From Parabacteroides merdae ATCC 43184 (GTDB lineage: Bacteria > Bacteroidota > Bacteroidia > Bacteroidales > Tannerellaceae), in assembly GCF_025151215.1 (NCBI RefSeq), contig NZ_CP102286.1, positions 1,860,001 to 1,924,000 of the forward strand: a stretch of DNA of 64,000 nt, given 5' to 3'. Position 1 is the stretch's first letter, and the number at the start of each line of letters is the position of its first letter. Both the position numbers and the translations under genes were made by a program. This document shows, piece after piece, positions 35,136 through 43,767 of the stretch. Below the pieces are notes generated by a model, which saw only the letters and a program-made list of their open reading frames with translations, was not told the DNA's origin and did not search any database.

Positions 35136-35750
35136 TCATTCAGACTCTTCAGTCTTGGGCTTGGGAGTCACGACCACCTTCTTCACTACCGGTTTTGAAA
35201 CGGCAGGTTTGGAAGTGGCGGCAGCTCCGGCTTTCTTCGGTGTCAGCATGATGATCATACGTTTACCTTCCAGTACCGGCAATTGTTCTACCTTTCCGTA
35301 TTCCTCCAAGTCATTGGCAAAACGAAGCAACAATACCTCTCCTTGCTCTTTGAAAAGAATGGAACGTCCTTTAAAGAACACATATGCTTTTACTTTTGCT
35401 CCTTCTTCCAAAAATCCCTTGGCATGTTTCAACTTGAAGTTGTAATCATGATCATCTGTCTGAGGTCCGAAACGGATCTCCTTCACGATCACTTTCACAG
35501 ATTTCGCCTTCTGTTCCTTCTGGCGCTTCTTCTGCTGATAAAGGAATTTCTGATAATCAGTAATTCTACAAACGGGGGGCGCAGCATTCGGTGAAATTTC
35601 AACCAGATCGAGCCCTTGATCTTCAGCCATCTTTAATGCCTGAGAAGTAGGATAAACTCCCTGTTCTACGTTATCACCTACTAAACGAACTTCACGAACA
35701 CGAATACGTTCGTTGATTCTATACTGTTCTTTCAGACTGTCATTCTTCAT
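35136..35750 (-). CDS. infC: Translation initiation factor IF-3
   Basis: 204 aa, longer than E. coli IF-3 (180). The N-terminal domain ([20 protein letters not shown]) and C-terminal domain ([33 protein letters not shown]) are complete. A tail of about 35 residues rich in Lys, Pro, Ala and Val ([20 protein letters not shown], ending TEESE) is added, common in Bacteroidetes. It discriminates start codons on the 30S subunit. The start is an ordinary ATG, not the rare AUU of E. coli. Second gene of the thrS operon. Confidence 0.97.
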   Translation of the reverse strand: MKNDSLKEQYRINERIRVREVRLVGDNVEQGVYPTSQALKMAEDQGLDLVEISPNAAPPVCRITDYQKFLYQQKKRQKEQKAKSVKVIVKEIRFGPQTDDHDYNFKLKHAKGFLEEGAKVKAYVFFKGRSILFKEQGEVLLLRFANDLEEYGKVEQLPVLEGKRMIIMLTPKKAGAAATSKPAVSKPVVKKVVVTPKPKTEESE

Positions 35751-35783
35751 TCAAAAAGATTTATTCTCCTCGTTATTAGTTAA

Positions 35784-37739
35784 TTAATTATTATCTTTCT
35801 TCCAGTGATTCATCTGATCCTCTACCTCACCTTTCAAAAGCGCTGCAAAGGTAGTAATTTTCATCGAACCTTTATCACCTTCGCCCTGTTTTCTTACAGA
35901 AACTTCATTATTTTCTGCTTCTTTCTCTCCAACAATGAGCATATAAGGGATACGTTTCAATTCTGTATCACGGATCTTACGACCGATTTTCTCATTACGG
36001 TCATCAACCAGAACGCTCAGATCTTCGGCTTCGAGCTGACGTTTTACCTCATAAGCATAATCGTTGAACTTCTCGCTGATCGGCAGGATCGCCACCTGGT
36101 CCGGAGTCAGCCACAGCGGGAACTTACCACCCGTATGTTCGATCAGCACGGCAACGAAACGTTCCATAGAGCCGAACGGTGCACGGTGGATCATAACAGG
36201 ACGGTGTTTCTTATTGTCCTCACCCGTATATTCCAGTTCGAAACGTTCCGGAAGGTTATAGTCAACCTGGATCGTACCTAACTGCCAACGGCGGCCGATG
36301 GCATCTTTCACCATAAAGTCCAGTTTAGGACCGTAGAAAGCAGCTTCGCCATATTCAATCTTGGCTTTCAGGCCTTTTTCCTGACAAGCTTCGATAATTG
36401 CGCTTTCGGCTTTCTCCCAGTTTTCTTCCGAACCGATATATTTATCCCGGTTTACCTTGTCGCGCAGAGAAATCTGTGCTTCAAAGTTTTCAAAATCCAA
36501 AGCCTTAAAGATGATAAAGATAATATCCATCACCTTCAAAAACTCGTCTTTCAGCTGATCGGGACGACAGAACAGGTGGGCATCATCCTGCGTAAAGCCA
36601 CGTACTCTTGTCAAACCGTGCAGCTCGCCGCTTTGTTCATAACGGTACACAGTCCCGAACTCCGCGAAACGCAGAGGCAGGTCCTTGTATGAACGCGGGA
36701 ACGATTTGAATATTTCACAGTGATGAGGGCAGTTCATCGGCTTCAACAAGAACTCTTCACCCTCCTGCGGAGTATGGATCGGCTGGAACGAATCCTTACC
36801 GTATTTAGCGTAGTGGCCGGAAGTCACATACAACTGCTTGCCACCGATATGCGGAGTCATCACTTGCTGGTAACCATATTTCTTCTGGATACGTTTCAGG
36901 AAGTCTTCCAGTTTCAGGCGCAACTGCGTGCCACGCGGCAACCACAACGGAAGCCCTGCTCCCACTGCCGTAGAGAACGTAAACAGCTCCAGTTCTTTGC
37001 CAATCTTACGATGGTCACGTTTCTTGGCTTCTTCCATCAATGCCAGATATTCGTCCAGCATCTTTTTCTTCGGGAAAGTGATACCATACAGACGAACCAA
37101 CTGTTTACGCTTTTCGTCACCCCGCCAGTAAGCACCGGCAACACTCATTATTTTAACAGCCTTCAGATAAGAAGTGTTCGGCAAGTGCGGACCACGGCAC
37201 AGGTCGGTAAACGCCCCCTGCGTATAGGTTGTGATCTTACCGTCTTCCAATTCGCTGATAAGTTCTGTTTTATATTCTTCGCCTCTGTCACCGAACATTT
37301 TCAGGGCATCTGCCTTCGAAATGTCCTGACGTTTGATTTCCTCTTTCTTCGCTACCAGTTCGAGCATTTTTGCTTCGATAGCAGGGAAATCACCTTCTTT
37401 GATTGTTGCTTCACCCGGATCCACATCATAGTAGAACCCGTTTTCAATAGCCGGTCCGATACCAAACTTGATGCCGGGATATAACTCCTGCAAAGCTTCA
37501 GCCATCAGGTGAGCGCTGGAGTGCCAGAATGCATGCTTACCTTCCTCGTCTTCCCACTTGAAAAGTTTGATGGCGGCATCCTGGTTGATCGGACGGGTCA
37601 AGTCCCAAATCTCACCATTCACGCTCGCAGCCAGAACTTCCTGTGCCAGACGGGAACTGATGCTTTCCGCAATCTGCATGGCAGTCGTTCCTTCGGCATA
37701 TTCTTTTACGGAATTATCCGGAAATGTAATCTTTATCAT
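35784..37739 (-). CDS. thrS: Threonyl-tRNA synthetase
   Basis: 651 aa. The N-terminal TGS domain ([20 protein letters not shown]), the editing domain with [16 protein letters not shown] and [12 protein letters not shown] (the HxxxH...C...H zinc/editing residues), the class II catalytic core with [10 protein letters not shown] and FRFAEF-like sequence ([33 protein letters not shown]), and the anticodon domain ([12 protein letters not shown]) are all seen. It charges tRNA-Thr. First gene of thrS-infC-rpmI-rplT, with a promoter at 37779-37809. Confidence 0.97.
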   Translation of the reverse strand: MIKITFPDNSVKEYAEGTTAMQIAESISSRLAQEVLAASVNGEIWDLTRPINQDAAIKLFKWEDEEGKHAFWHSSAHLMAEALQELYPGIKFGIGPAIENGFYYDVDPGEATIKEGDFPAIEAKMLELVAKKEEIKRQDISKADALKMFGDRGEEYKTELISELEDGKITTYTQGAFTDLCRGPHLPNTSYLKAVKIMSVAGAYWRGDEKRKQLVRLYGITFPKKKMLDEYLALMEEAKKRDHRKIGKELELFTFSTAVGAGLPLWLPRGTQLRLKLEDFLKRIQKKYGYQQVMTPHIGGKQLYVTSGHYAKYGKDSFQPIHTPQEGEEFLLKPMNCPHHCEIFKSFPRSYKDLPLRFAEFGTVYRYEQSGELHGLTRVRGFTQDDAHLFCRPDQLKDEFLKVMDIIFIIFKALDFENFEAQISLRDKVNRDKYIGSEENWEKAESAIIEACQEKGLKAKIEYGEAAFYGPKLDFMVKDAIGRRWQLGTIQVDYNLPERFELEYTGEDNKKHRPVMIHRAPFGSMERFVAVLIEHTGGKFPLWLTPDQVAILPISEKFNDYAYEVKRQLEAEDLSVLVDDRNEKIGRKIRDTELKRIPYMLIVGEKEAENNEVSVRKQGEGDKGSMKITTFAALLKGEVEDQMNHWKKDNN

Positions 37740-37778
37740 AATCTGTTCACTATAAATTCCTAAAAATTAATCAGGATG

Positions 37779-37809
37779 CAAATTTAGCATTCTTTTTTTG
37801 TTAAACAGA
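37779..37809 (-). promoter_or_regulatory. Promoter of the thrS-infC-rpmI-rplT operon
   Basis: On the minus strand TCTG (37806-37809; one mismatch to TTTG), 19 nt, TAAATTTG (37779-37786), giving a 5' UTR of about 35 nt. Confidence 0.6.
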
Positions 37810-38271
37810 ACTTTTAGGAAAAAAGTTTCTGCTCCGCAACCTTTTATACAAAAAGAGGACCACGACAAACAACAGTATTCCTCCATAGATAAAGTATACT
37901 GGCGAACGAGCTTTCCGGCTGGATTCCATCCGGATTTCGGCAACTTTTACCTGCTGTCCGGCATATTCATCTTGTTTTCGCACCATCACTTTCCCGGTGT
38001 CGGCCAGTGCCCTCCGGTAATCCATCTGCAAAGAGGTGACAGTTTTCGGGTATTGCCTACCGGTACTGTCCGGAGCGAAATAAACAACCCGGTGCAAATT
38101 CCACACTGCCGTATCGGTCAAATGAATATCCCTTTTCCTCAAATTCGTCTCACATGAAGAAAATCGGACAGAATCCATAGAAGTCGCCACCTCCCGCCTC
38201 TGGCTTTTCCGGTTTCCCCCACACCCCGATAACAGGAATACCAGAACCAAAAGACGCAAAAGTACCTGCAT
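37801..38271 (-). CDS. Hypothetical lipoprotein with C-terminal TM segment
   Basis: About 156 aa from MQVLLRLLVLVFLLSGCGGN, which gives a lipoprotein signal (LLSGC); upstream in-frame codons add a hydrophilic stretch unlike a signal peptide. The middle is hydrophilic (RKSQRREVATSMDSVRFSSC). A C-terminal TM helix (YFIYGGILLFVVVLFLYKRL) is followed by a basic end. This dual-anchor design is unusual. I recognise no family. Its 3' end lies 61 nt from thrS. Paralogous 'DUF' lipoproteins with phage-holin neighbours exist, but no such neighbour is seen. Confidence 0.65.
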   Translation of the reverse strand: MQVLLRLLVLVFLLSGCGGNRKSQRREVATSMDSVRFSSCETNLRKRDIHLTDTAVWNLHRVVYFAPDSTGRQYPKTVTSLQMDYRRALADTGKVMVRKQDEYAGQQVKVAEIRMESSRKARSPVYFIYGGILLFVVVLFLYKRLRSRNFFPKSSV

Positions 38272-38465
38272 CCGGTTCGTACCGGTTTTCTTTAGTGATA
38301 CATGTAGAAAATTCCGCTTCCGGTAATGAATCGCCTGGTCAAATTCAAACCCCGATTGCCGTAAAACAGCTAATAGCTCCGCCGTATCCGGCACATAGCA
38401 ATCAGTAGCCTCTATTTACATAGCCTATTTCGAATGTTTATGCCAATGAAGACTCACATATTCGT

Positions 38466-39137
38466 TTATAACTTCTCAAATATCCTCTTCCAACGAATCG
38501 ATTTCCAACCGCATTTATCCGAATCAAAGGAATACAGCACTCTATCGAACTTTCCGACGATTGCATCTTCCGAAATATAACCGAAGTAACGGCTATCGTG
38601 CGAATTATCCCGATTATCACCTTCCATAAAGTAGAACGTATGCTTTGTAATATAAAGCGAATCGCATTTGCCATTGATGAAGATACGATTCCGATATTTC
38701 GCAATAGAACTTCCTTCCCGAATAATTAAAGAGCGATAAGAATTTAGTGTTTCTTTATTAATGGCTAAAGTATCGCCTTGTGGTATAATATGGGTGATAC
38801 GTTTTACCAGCCATACGCGCTCATCCATAGGGCTGTTGAACACCACAATATCTCCCAACTGTGGCTGGGTAAAACCCGGCAAGCGGAAATACTTCCAATG
38901 GTTCTGTTCATCTGCTATACGGAGCGGTCGAATCCATGTGAATACATTGAGCAACGGAATATCTGCCCAACGTTTCGGGAGTCGTCCTCCGTATGCCAAC
39001 TTATTTATCCATAAACGATCTCCGCAAAGCAAAGTGGGTTCCATACTACCGGATGGAACCACACACGGCTTGCCAACCGCGATACGGATAAATACACAGA
39101 CGAAAACCAGTAGAATAGTTCCTTTTAGAATTCGCAT
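38466..39137 (-). CDS. lepB: Signal peptidase I
   Basis: 223 aa with a single N-terminal TM (ILKGTILLVFVCVFIRIAV). Catalytic Ser is in PSGSMEPTLLCGDRL and the Lys in VWLVKRITHIIPQGD; the C-terminal boxes GDNRDNSHDSRYFGYI are intact. It cleaves signal peptides of exported proteins. Bacteroidales often carry extra SPase I genes in accessory loci, and this one overlaps a small lipoprotein gene by 13 nt and follows a thioredoxin-like and a beta-propeller gene, so it probably serves that locus rather than general secretion. Confidence 0.92.
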   Translation of the reverse strand: MRILKGTILLVFVCVFIRIAVGKPCVVPSGSMEPTLLCGDRLWINKLAYGGRLPKRWADIPLLNVFTWIRPLRIADEQNHWKYFRLPGFTQPQLGDIVVFNSPMDERVWLVKRITHIIPQGDTLAINKETLNSYRSLIIREGSSIAKYRNRIFINGKCDSLYITKHTFYFMEGDNRDNSHDSRYFGYISEDAIVGKFDRVLYSFDSDKCGWKSIRWKRIFEKL

Positions 39138-39565
39138 TTTATTTTTTCTATCTGATATTTATTTATATCTTTATGTATGTTAAAATAACAAGATTTATTG
39201 CACATACCCTCTTTAGCTATGAAATCGGATATATATAAAGCATAGCCCGGAGCCAGCTCTTTCATGCTTGCCGTATCCTTTGTATGGCAAATAATAAGAG
39301 TATTGGTGCAATTATATGGCTGATTGCTGTTCAAGGCTTCTATCAAATGAAAATAAGTACTTATAGTAGTATCTTCAGGAATTAAAACGGCATATTCATA
39401 ACTTGATTTCCAGATAGAATCCAATTCAGCAGATTGAATATATGCTTGATCCGGTTGTTTTATGGCAATTGTGTATTTTCGTGAAAAATTCCAGTTGAAA
39501 TCACATCTGGTAAATATCAATCCTAACGCACAAAGGGATAGGAGTAGTAAGTTTGTTCTTTTCAT
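39125..39565 (-). CDS. Small hypothetical lipoprotein
   Basis: About 146 aa from MKRTNLLLLSLCALGLIFTR; the lipobox-like end FTRC makes it a probable lipoprotein, although Arg before Cys is unusual. The rest has no recognised domain. TNTLIICHTKDTASMKE and four to five Cys residues are visible (TRC, NC, IC, MC, SC). The stop overlaps the signal peptidase start by 13 nt, and the start lies one nt from the thioredoxin-like stop, so the four genes form one tight operon. Confidence 0.7.
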   Translation of the reverse strand: MKRTNLLLLSLCALGLIFTRCDFNWNFSRKYTIAIKQPDQAYIQSAELDSIWKSSYEYAVLIPEDTTISTYFHLIEALNSNQPYNCTNTLIICHTKDTASMKELAPGYALYISDFIAKEGMCNKSCYFNIHKDINKYQIEKIKCEF

Positions 39566-39566
39566 G

Positions 39567-40178
39567 TTATTTGTATTTATTGTTAATTGAGACTCCATTC
39601 ACCGAACATATTCGAGCAATACTTTTGATATAGGAATCCGTTATATCAGGTTTCGACTTTTCCGGTAAGAAAAAGTCAGATGCCTTTTTATTCGGATGTA
39701 AAACAAAATAATAAGGAACTTCTAATTGTTCCACATACCATTCATACATGCAATCATAGGATATATTAAAAAATGTAACGTCTTTGCATCCTTTTGTGCA
39801 TAGAATTTTTCTTGCTATGGAAGGATTATTATACGTTGTCAAGATAATACAGTTTACACCATTTTCTATTAAATCCCTAACTCGATCCAACTCATTGAAT
39901 ATACATGATTGGCAACTCGTCTCCTTGATTCGAAGCATTAAAGTAGGAGTCTTTAAATTCCTTATAAATAAGGATAGACTATCATTCTGTAATTTTTTAT
40001 TGTCTGGAAATTCTTGCCATTGTGTATTGGCATTAACTTCCATATTTCTTAACATCACATACATCTCTGTATTATCCATGTCGTTGCTTATATTGTATCG
40101 ATTATTGTAGAATAAAACACCAGCTATAATGACAATTATGATGGATATGATAATATTAGCTATACTTACTTTCTTCAT
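39567..40178 (-). CDS. Membrane-anchored thioredoxin-like protein
   Basis: 203 aa with an N-terminal TM anchor (ANIIISIIIVIIAGVLFYNN) and a periplasmic part with a CxxC (KETSCQSCIFNELDRVRDLI near residue 88), followed by beta-strand-like NCIILTTYNN. The CQSC context, FNELDRVRDLI helix and downstream YFVLHPNKK fit a thioredoxin/AhpC-like fold found beside BF3885-type propellers. It is probably a thiol oxidoreductase for secreted peptides or partner proteins. ATGA overlap with the upstream beta-propeller gene (40175-40178) shows translational coupling. Confidence 0.72.
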   Translation of the reverse strand: MKKVSIANIIISIIIVIIAGVLFYNNRYNISNDMDNTEMYVMLRNMEVNANTQWQEFPDNKKLQNDSLSLFIRNLKTPTLMLRIKETSCQSCIFNELDRVRDLIENGVNCIILTTYNNPSIARKILCTKGCKDVTFFNISYDCMYEWYVEQLEVPYYFVLHPNKKASDFFLPEKSKPDITDSYIKSIARICSVNGVSINNKYK

Positions 40179-41398
40179 AACGTCTTTACTTTAAAGAATA
40201 CCAACACCATATTATCATCTTCTTTCAAGCTCTCTATCATTATCCGGTTTTCCTCTTTCATCGGATAATGCGTTGTAGTTTCTATATGCTTCTTTAAACC
40301 TTTCAATGTTTCCGGTTCCACTAAAGCCACAAAATAGTCTTTATAGCTGAATATATTATTCATAAATTCTAAGGCAAAATCCATATCGTAATAAATGTAA
40401 TACCAGCTGATCATTTTTTTACTTCGTTTGTCGTAAAAAGATACAAAATCTTTCCCATCTTCACTTGAAGTTTTAAGAAATAGGTGCGTGCTGTTTTCAG
40501 CAAAACCGGATAAATAAGTATGAGAAGAACAATACCGATAAAAGTCCTCATAGTTTTCGAAAGCCTCCAAGTCTTTTTCTTTAAACGGACTGAAATCGCT
40601 ATAATCGAATTTATATCTCATCTCAAAAATAGAATCTTTCAATGTATATACTTTATCCCTATACAACGAGAAATACAACAATTCATCATTTGCCCAAATT
40701 AACGGATCATAAACAATCGTAGTATAAACTTTTTCGGGGAAGGTGTAAGCTGCTTTCAATAGTCTGCCTAATGTGTCCGTATAGAGAACTTTATAATCAG
40801 CGTATTTCCCTAAGTGATAATTTCGGTCGCCTGCATCAGTAAAGGAGACATATTCTCCATTTGGAAGTATCTGAAAACAACTTTTCATTCTAAAGTTAAC
40901 ATCATACGAAGTAATAAAATCTCCCTTATCCGTAAATACCATCCATTTACGTTTTTGATTGTCATAGATGACAAATTGCTTATTAGTCCTATTAACGGCA
41001 AATGCTTTAGGAGCATAAAATTCGTAGGAAGCACCGCCCTTATCTCCTACATAATTCAAGAACTTGCCATATTTGTCGAATATAAACAATTTCTCCGCAC
41101 CCAATCTATCAAACAAATAAATCTTATCCTCATAAAACTCCAAGTTATTGCAATATGCAAATAATGATTCATCAGTCGTTTCCAATGGAATGTAATAGAA
41201 GTCCTCTATTAGTTCGGAAGATAAGACTTTACTTTTTACATTATCCGATACTTTTATTACTTCCGCGTGTTCCTCATCGGTTGGAATAACCGTTACACTA
41301 TCTGTATTTACTTCAGGAAAAGGTCGTCCTTTTCTTATTGCTTCTTGGCAGCTACAATATAAAGTAATTAGTCCTAAGAAAATAATCTTTGCTTTCAT
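40175..41398 (-). CDS. 6-bladed beta-propeller lipoprotein (BF3885/DUF5128-like)
   Basis: 407 aa. A lipoprotein signal (IIFLGLITLYCSC) is followed by repeating propeller strands (DKIYLFDRLGAEKLFIFDKY, GKFLNYVGDKGG, RTNKQFVIYDNQKRKWMVFT, YDPLIWANDELLYFSLYRDK). The opening YYIPLETTDESLF is a hallmark of the Bacteroidales 6-bladed-propeller family often encoded next to thioredoxin-like proteins, signal peptidases and NVEALA-type small peptides. No such peptide gene was found nearby. It is the first gene of the four-gene operon. Confidence 0.82.
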   Translation of the reverse strand: MKAKIIFLGLITLYCSCQEAIRKGRPFPEVNTDSVTVIPTDEEHAEVIKVSDNVKSKVLSSELIEDFYYIPLETTDESLFAYCNNLEFYEDKIYLFDRLGAEKLFIFDKYGKFLNYVGDKGGASYEFYAPKAFAVNRTNKQFVIYDNQKRKWMVFTDKGDFITSYDVNFRMKSCFQILPNGEYVSFTDAGDRNYHLGKYADYKVLYTDTLGRLLKAAYTFPEKVYTTIVYDPLIWANDELLYFSLYRDKVYTLKDSIFEMRYKFDYSDFSPFKEKDLEAFENYEDFYRYCSSHTYLSGFAENSTHLFLKTSSEDGKDFVSFYDKRSKKMISWYYIYYDMDFALEFMNNIFSYKDYFVALVEPETLKGLKKHIETTTHYPMKEENRIMIESLKEDDNMVLVFFKVKTL

Positions 41399-41431
41399 AA
41401 TATGAATTTTTATAAAGTAGAGTTACGACTA

Positions 41432-41903
41432 ATAAGAGCCTGTTTAAATTTCTCTGAAATAAATTTTGCATAGCCCTCATCGGCCTGCTTTATTGCATTA
41501 TAGGATTATTTTGAAAAACAACTGTCATACTATCACTAATTTCCTTTTATCAATTGAATATCAATAGACACAAGCAATGATAGTAGGTATGACGGATGCC
41601 TATTCCATCTATCATACTATCACTAACCGCCTGTCCAAGATTCTTCTTCACATGACTTATTTTCAATAACATAATAAGATAAACCCATTGACACCCGGGT
41701 CTCGATATCATTCACACTCGGGTGTCAAGACCGTTCACATCCGGGTGTAAAAAGCCTGTAAACGGGAATCTTCGGCACTTTTTCTGACTGTTTGAAGCAA
41801 AATAAGTCACGTGTTTCAACAAAAAAGACGGCATCTCCTACAGAAAAACATCCTCAATACAACTCTCACAACCAACAAATGCAAAATTTAAACAGGCTCT
41901 TAT
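41432..41903. mobile_element. MITE-like element bounded by a 20-bp perfect inverted repeat
   Basis: ATAAGAGCCTGTTTAAATTT (41432-41451) is exactly reverse-complementary to 41884-41903. Taking AGAGCCTGTTTAAATTT as the terminal repeat, each end is flanked by TA, consistent with a TA target-site duplication. The 472-bp inside holds no transposase, but has direct repeats TCATACTATCACTAA (twice) and three GACACCCGGGT/CACTCGGGTGT-like units. It is probably a deletion derivative of an IS, such as an IS5 or IS1182 group element. It separates the intact propeller operon from the broken one. Confidence 0.65.
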
Positions 41904-42076
41904 ATTTCAATCATAAAATTCATTACCTCAAACACAAGCTTCACTTGATTCCTTATTTTAATCTATTCATTCACTTTTTTCTCGGTCAATAACTATTATG
42001 ATTGGCTCTTTTTACAAAAAAAGCGATAATATTTTAATTTGAATTTGTTGTTTGTGTAAAATTTGTTAATATATAC

Positions 42077-42264
42077 GTGAGTTCGATGCAAATGATACTG
42101 GCAAAGGACAACGGTTACTTTCGTTGTATATTTGTATCGGACATTTTAGAAACAAAAGAATATTTGTTTTTGACAGCAAAGCAAGATGTATATTCTTATC
42201 TGCTTCGGGTTAACAAAGAGGACGGTTCTGTTACTTCTATTTGTAATGGTGGAGAATTTAAAGA
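42077..42264 (+). pseudogene. C-terminal fragment of a beta-propeller lipoprotein
   Basis: The frame reads YFRCIFVSDILETKEYLFLT, then SYLLRVNKEDGSVTSICNGG, resembling the last blades of BF3885-like propellers. It lacks a signal and the first two-thirds. It stops matching near EFKECPG, where the sequence changes to a different gene in another frame. Confidence 0.5.
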
Positions 42265-42494
42265 ATGCCCTGGACACCAACAACGAGAAAGAGATCATGG
42301 AGCACCTGCACCGGTTTTACCGGGGCCGCACGGTGGTCGTGGTGGCGCACCGTTTGAGCACGGTCAGGGATGCGGACAACATCGTCGTCCTGGACAAAGG
42401 GCGGGTAGCCGAGGAGGGGACGCACGAAGAACTGACGGCGAAACGCGGAATATATTACAAATTGGTGAAGAACCAGTTGGAATTAGGCAATTAA
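42265..42494 (+). pseudogene. C-terminal fragment of a peptidase-type ABC exporter
   Basis: The frame ALDTNNEKEIMEHLHRFYRG, RTVVVVAHRLSTVRDADNIV and DKGRVAEEGTHEELTAKRGI matches the last 75 residues of ABC exporter nucleotide-binding domains (D-loop, H-loop, then the C-terminal helix). Bacteroidales peptide exporters of the C39-ABC type end this way. The rest of the gene is absent. It joins the propeller remnant without a gap and is GC-richer, marking a recombination junction. Confidence 0.75.
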
Positions 42495-42522
42495 ATGATG
42501 ATTTACCGGTAAATCATCATTT
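42493..42522. repeat. 30-nt perfect palindrome at the end of the ABC fragment
   Basis: AAATGATGATTTACC followed directly by its exact complement GGTAAATCATCATTT; it covers the ABC-fragment stop codon. It may be a terminator remnant or a recombination target. Confidence 0.75.
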
Positions 42523-42533
42523 ACAAATTGTAT

Positions 42534-42632
42534 ATGGAAAAAGGGAAAGACATAGAATTACGCAGTGAAGCGGTGCAGGAAGTGATGGGGCATAATCTTG
42601 ATATGTTATGTAACATAAGACTATTTATCTGA
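42534..42632 (+). pseudogene. N-terminal stub of an HlyD-type membrane-fusion protein
   Basis: MEKGKDIELRSEAVQEVMG is the characteristic start of Bacteroidales HlyD-like fusion proteins paired with C39-ABC exporters. Homology ends near 42590, after which HNLDMLCNIRLFI is read through sequence belonging to an IS end. Its place 40 nt after the ABC fragment is the expected operon position. Confidence 0.6.
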
Positions 42633-42830
42633 TAGTAATGATGTTCTTTGGTTGCAGATTTTTTATTGCAATATCTCTATAACTGGTCCATCCTTTCTTG
42701 ATTTCACCTGTATGAGTGACACCCTCCTGAGGTGCCATCAATTGTGAGGTGTTCGGTATTATAGAAAAACACAACTTTCTCTACAGCTGCTGTAACCTCC
42801 TTGATATCATAACACACACTTACCCTTAAG
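42625..42830 (-). pseudogene. IS3-family OrfB C-terminal remnant
   Basis: Minus-strand words YDIKEVTAAVEKVVFFYNTE and, after a frameshift, HTGEIKKGWTSYRDIAIKN resemble the C-terminal FYNxERPH...GEIKKRWTSYRE end of IS3-family transposases. Only about 65 codons remain, in two frames. The IS66 left end begins 10 nt later. Confidence 0.6.
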
Positions 42831-42912
42831 CAGTTTATTCGTAAGCATTCGGTAAACCACGTATTTTTTCCTCAAACTTCCGTTATTAACTTTACGTCCA
42901 AAAAGCAAAGTT

Positions 42913-43236
42913 ATGATGACACGAGAAGAAGTAGTAGAGATAATGAACTACTGCAAAGAGCACAAAGTGACTTATAAGTCAAGATTAGAGGAACTCAACA
43001 TCCCTGTATGGCGGTTTTACGACAGCAAATCCCGTTATGCCGCCGAGCAATCATCGGGTAAAACGGCTCAAGGTGAGTTTATCGAGCTTCCACACAGCGG
43101 ATCTTTTGTTCCGGTTCCTTCATTTGCCGGTACAACCGGACGGAAACAGAAAAATACACCGGCTACGCCAAGCGGATTGAAAGAGATGGAAATACGTACA
43201 CCGGCCGGTAGTGCCATACGCATTGCGGTGAGCTAA
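42913..43236 (+). CDS. tnpA: IS66-family TnpA-like accessory protein
   Basis: 107 aa, MMTREEVVEIMNYCKEHKVT, with an HTH-like KSRLEELNIPVWRFYDSKSR start and a C-terminal IRTPAGSAIRIAVS, typical of the first ORF of Bacteroidetes IS66 elements. It sits 72 nt inside the left end. tnpB follows directly (TAA then ATG). Confidence 0.75.
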   Translation: MMTREEVVEIMNYCKEHKVTYKSRLEELNIPVWRFYDSKSRYAAEQSSGKTAQGEFIELPHSGSFVPVPSFAGTTGRKQKNTPATPSGLKEMEIRTPAGSAIRIAVS

Positions 43237-43638
43237 ATGAAAAGGAACTGTTTTCAATCATCCGGGCCTGCAACCATGTTCAGCCTTAATGACAGTATGT
43301 GCTATCTGTTGTATAACCGCCCGACTGATATGCGCAAAAGCTTCCATACCCTCAGCGGTATCATCACCGACGCCATGGGGCAGGACCCCTGCAACGGCAA
43401 CGTGTATATCTTCATAAACCGTGACCGTATAAAACTCCTGCATTGGGAGCCAGGCGGCATGGTGCAGTATTCCAAACTTCTGGAAGCCGGCACTTTAGGC
43501 AAGTCTGATTCTGCCAGCGATAATGAGGTCTGTGCAAATATAGAATGGCGGGAACTTGTCATGATTGTGGAGGGTATCATGGAAGCCTGCGATTCGCGAC
43601 GCACGAGACTTGAAAACCTGCAAAAGCTTCGAAAATAG
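43237..43638 (+). CDS. tnpB: IS66-family TnpB protein
   Basis: 133 aa. MFSLNDSMCYLLYNRPTDMR, KSFHTLSGIITDAMGQDPCN and GNVYIFINRDRIKLLHWEPG match the TnpB (IS66 Orf2) family. The ATG immediately after the tnpA stop is used. Its partner TnpC is absent. Confidence 0.85.
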   Translation: MKRNCFQSSGPATMFSLNDSMCYLLYNRPTDMRKSFHTLSGIITDAMGQDPCNGNVYIFINRDRIKLLHWEPGGMVQYSKLLEAGTLGKSDSASDNEVCANIEWRELVMIVEGIMEACDSRRTRLENLQKLRK

Positions 43639-43767
43639 TACCTTTTTTTACTCCGTTCACTTTTGTATGTCATTGGATTTCTTCATAACCTTCCTGTTGA
43701 GAGAAAGTAACTTTTTCAACATCCGAATTGAGTTGGACGAGATGCAAAGAAACATTATCCATACTGG

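Larger units (their letters stand above)
42841..43760 (+). mobile_element. Partial IS66-family element (5' part)
   Basis: Starts with GTAAGCATTCGGTAAACCAC, the IS66-type left terminal repeat (GTAAGC). tnpA and tnpB follow in order. tnpC (the DDE transposase) and the right end with GCTTAC are missing, and the element stops where a truncated GT32 gene begins near 43760. It cannot move by itself. Confidence 0.75.

Noticed and set aside
38272..38394. N-terminal 41-residue extension of the dual-anchor lipoprotein
   Set aside because: It would bury the lipoprotein signal; the internal ATG at 38271 gives a proper one.
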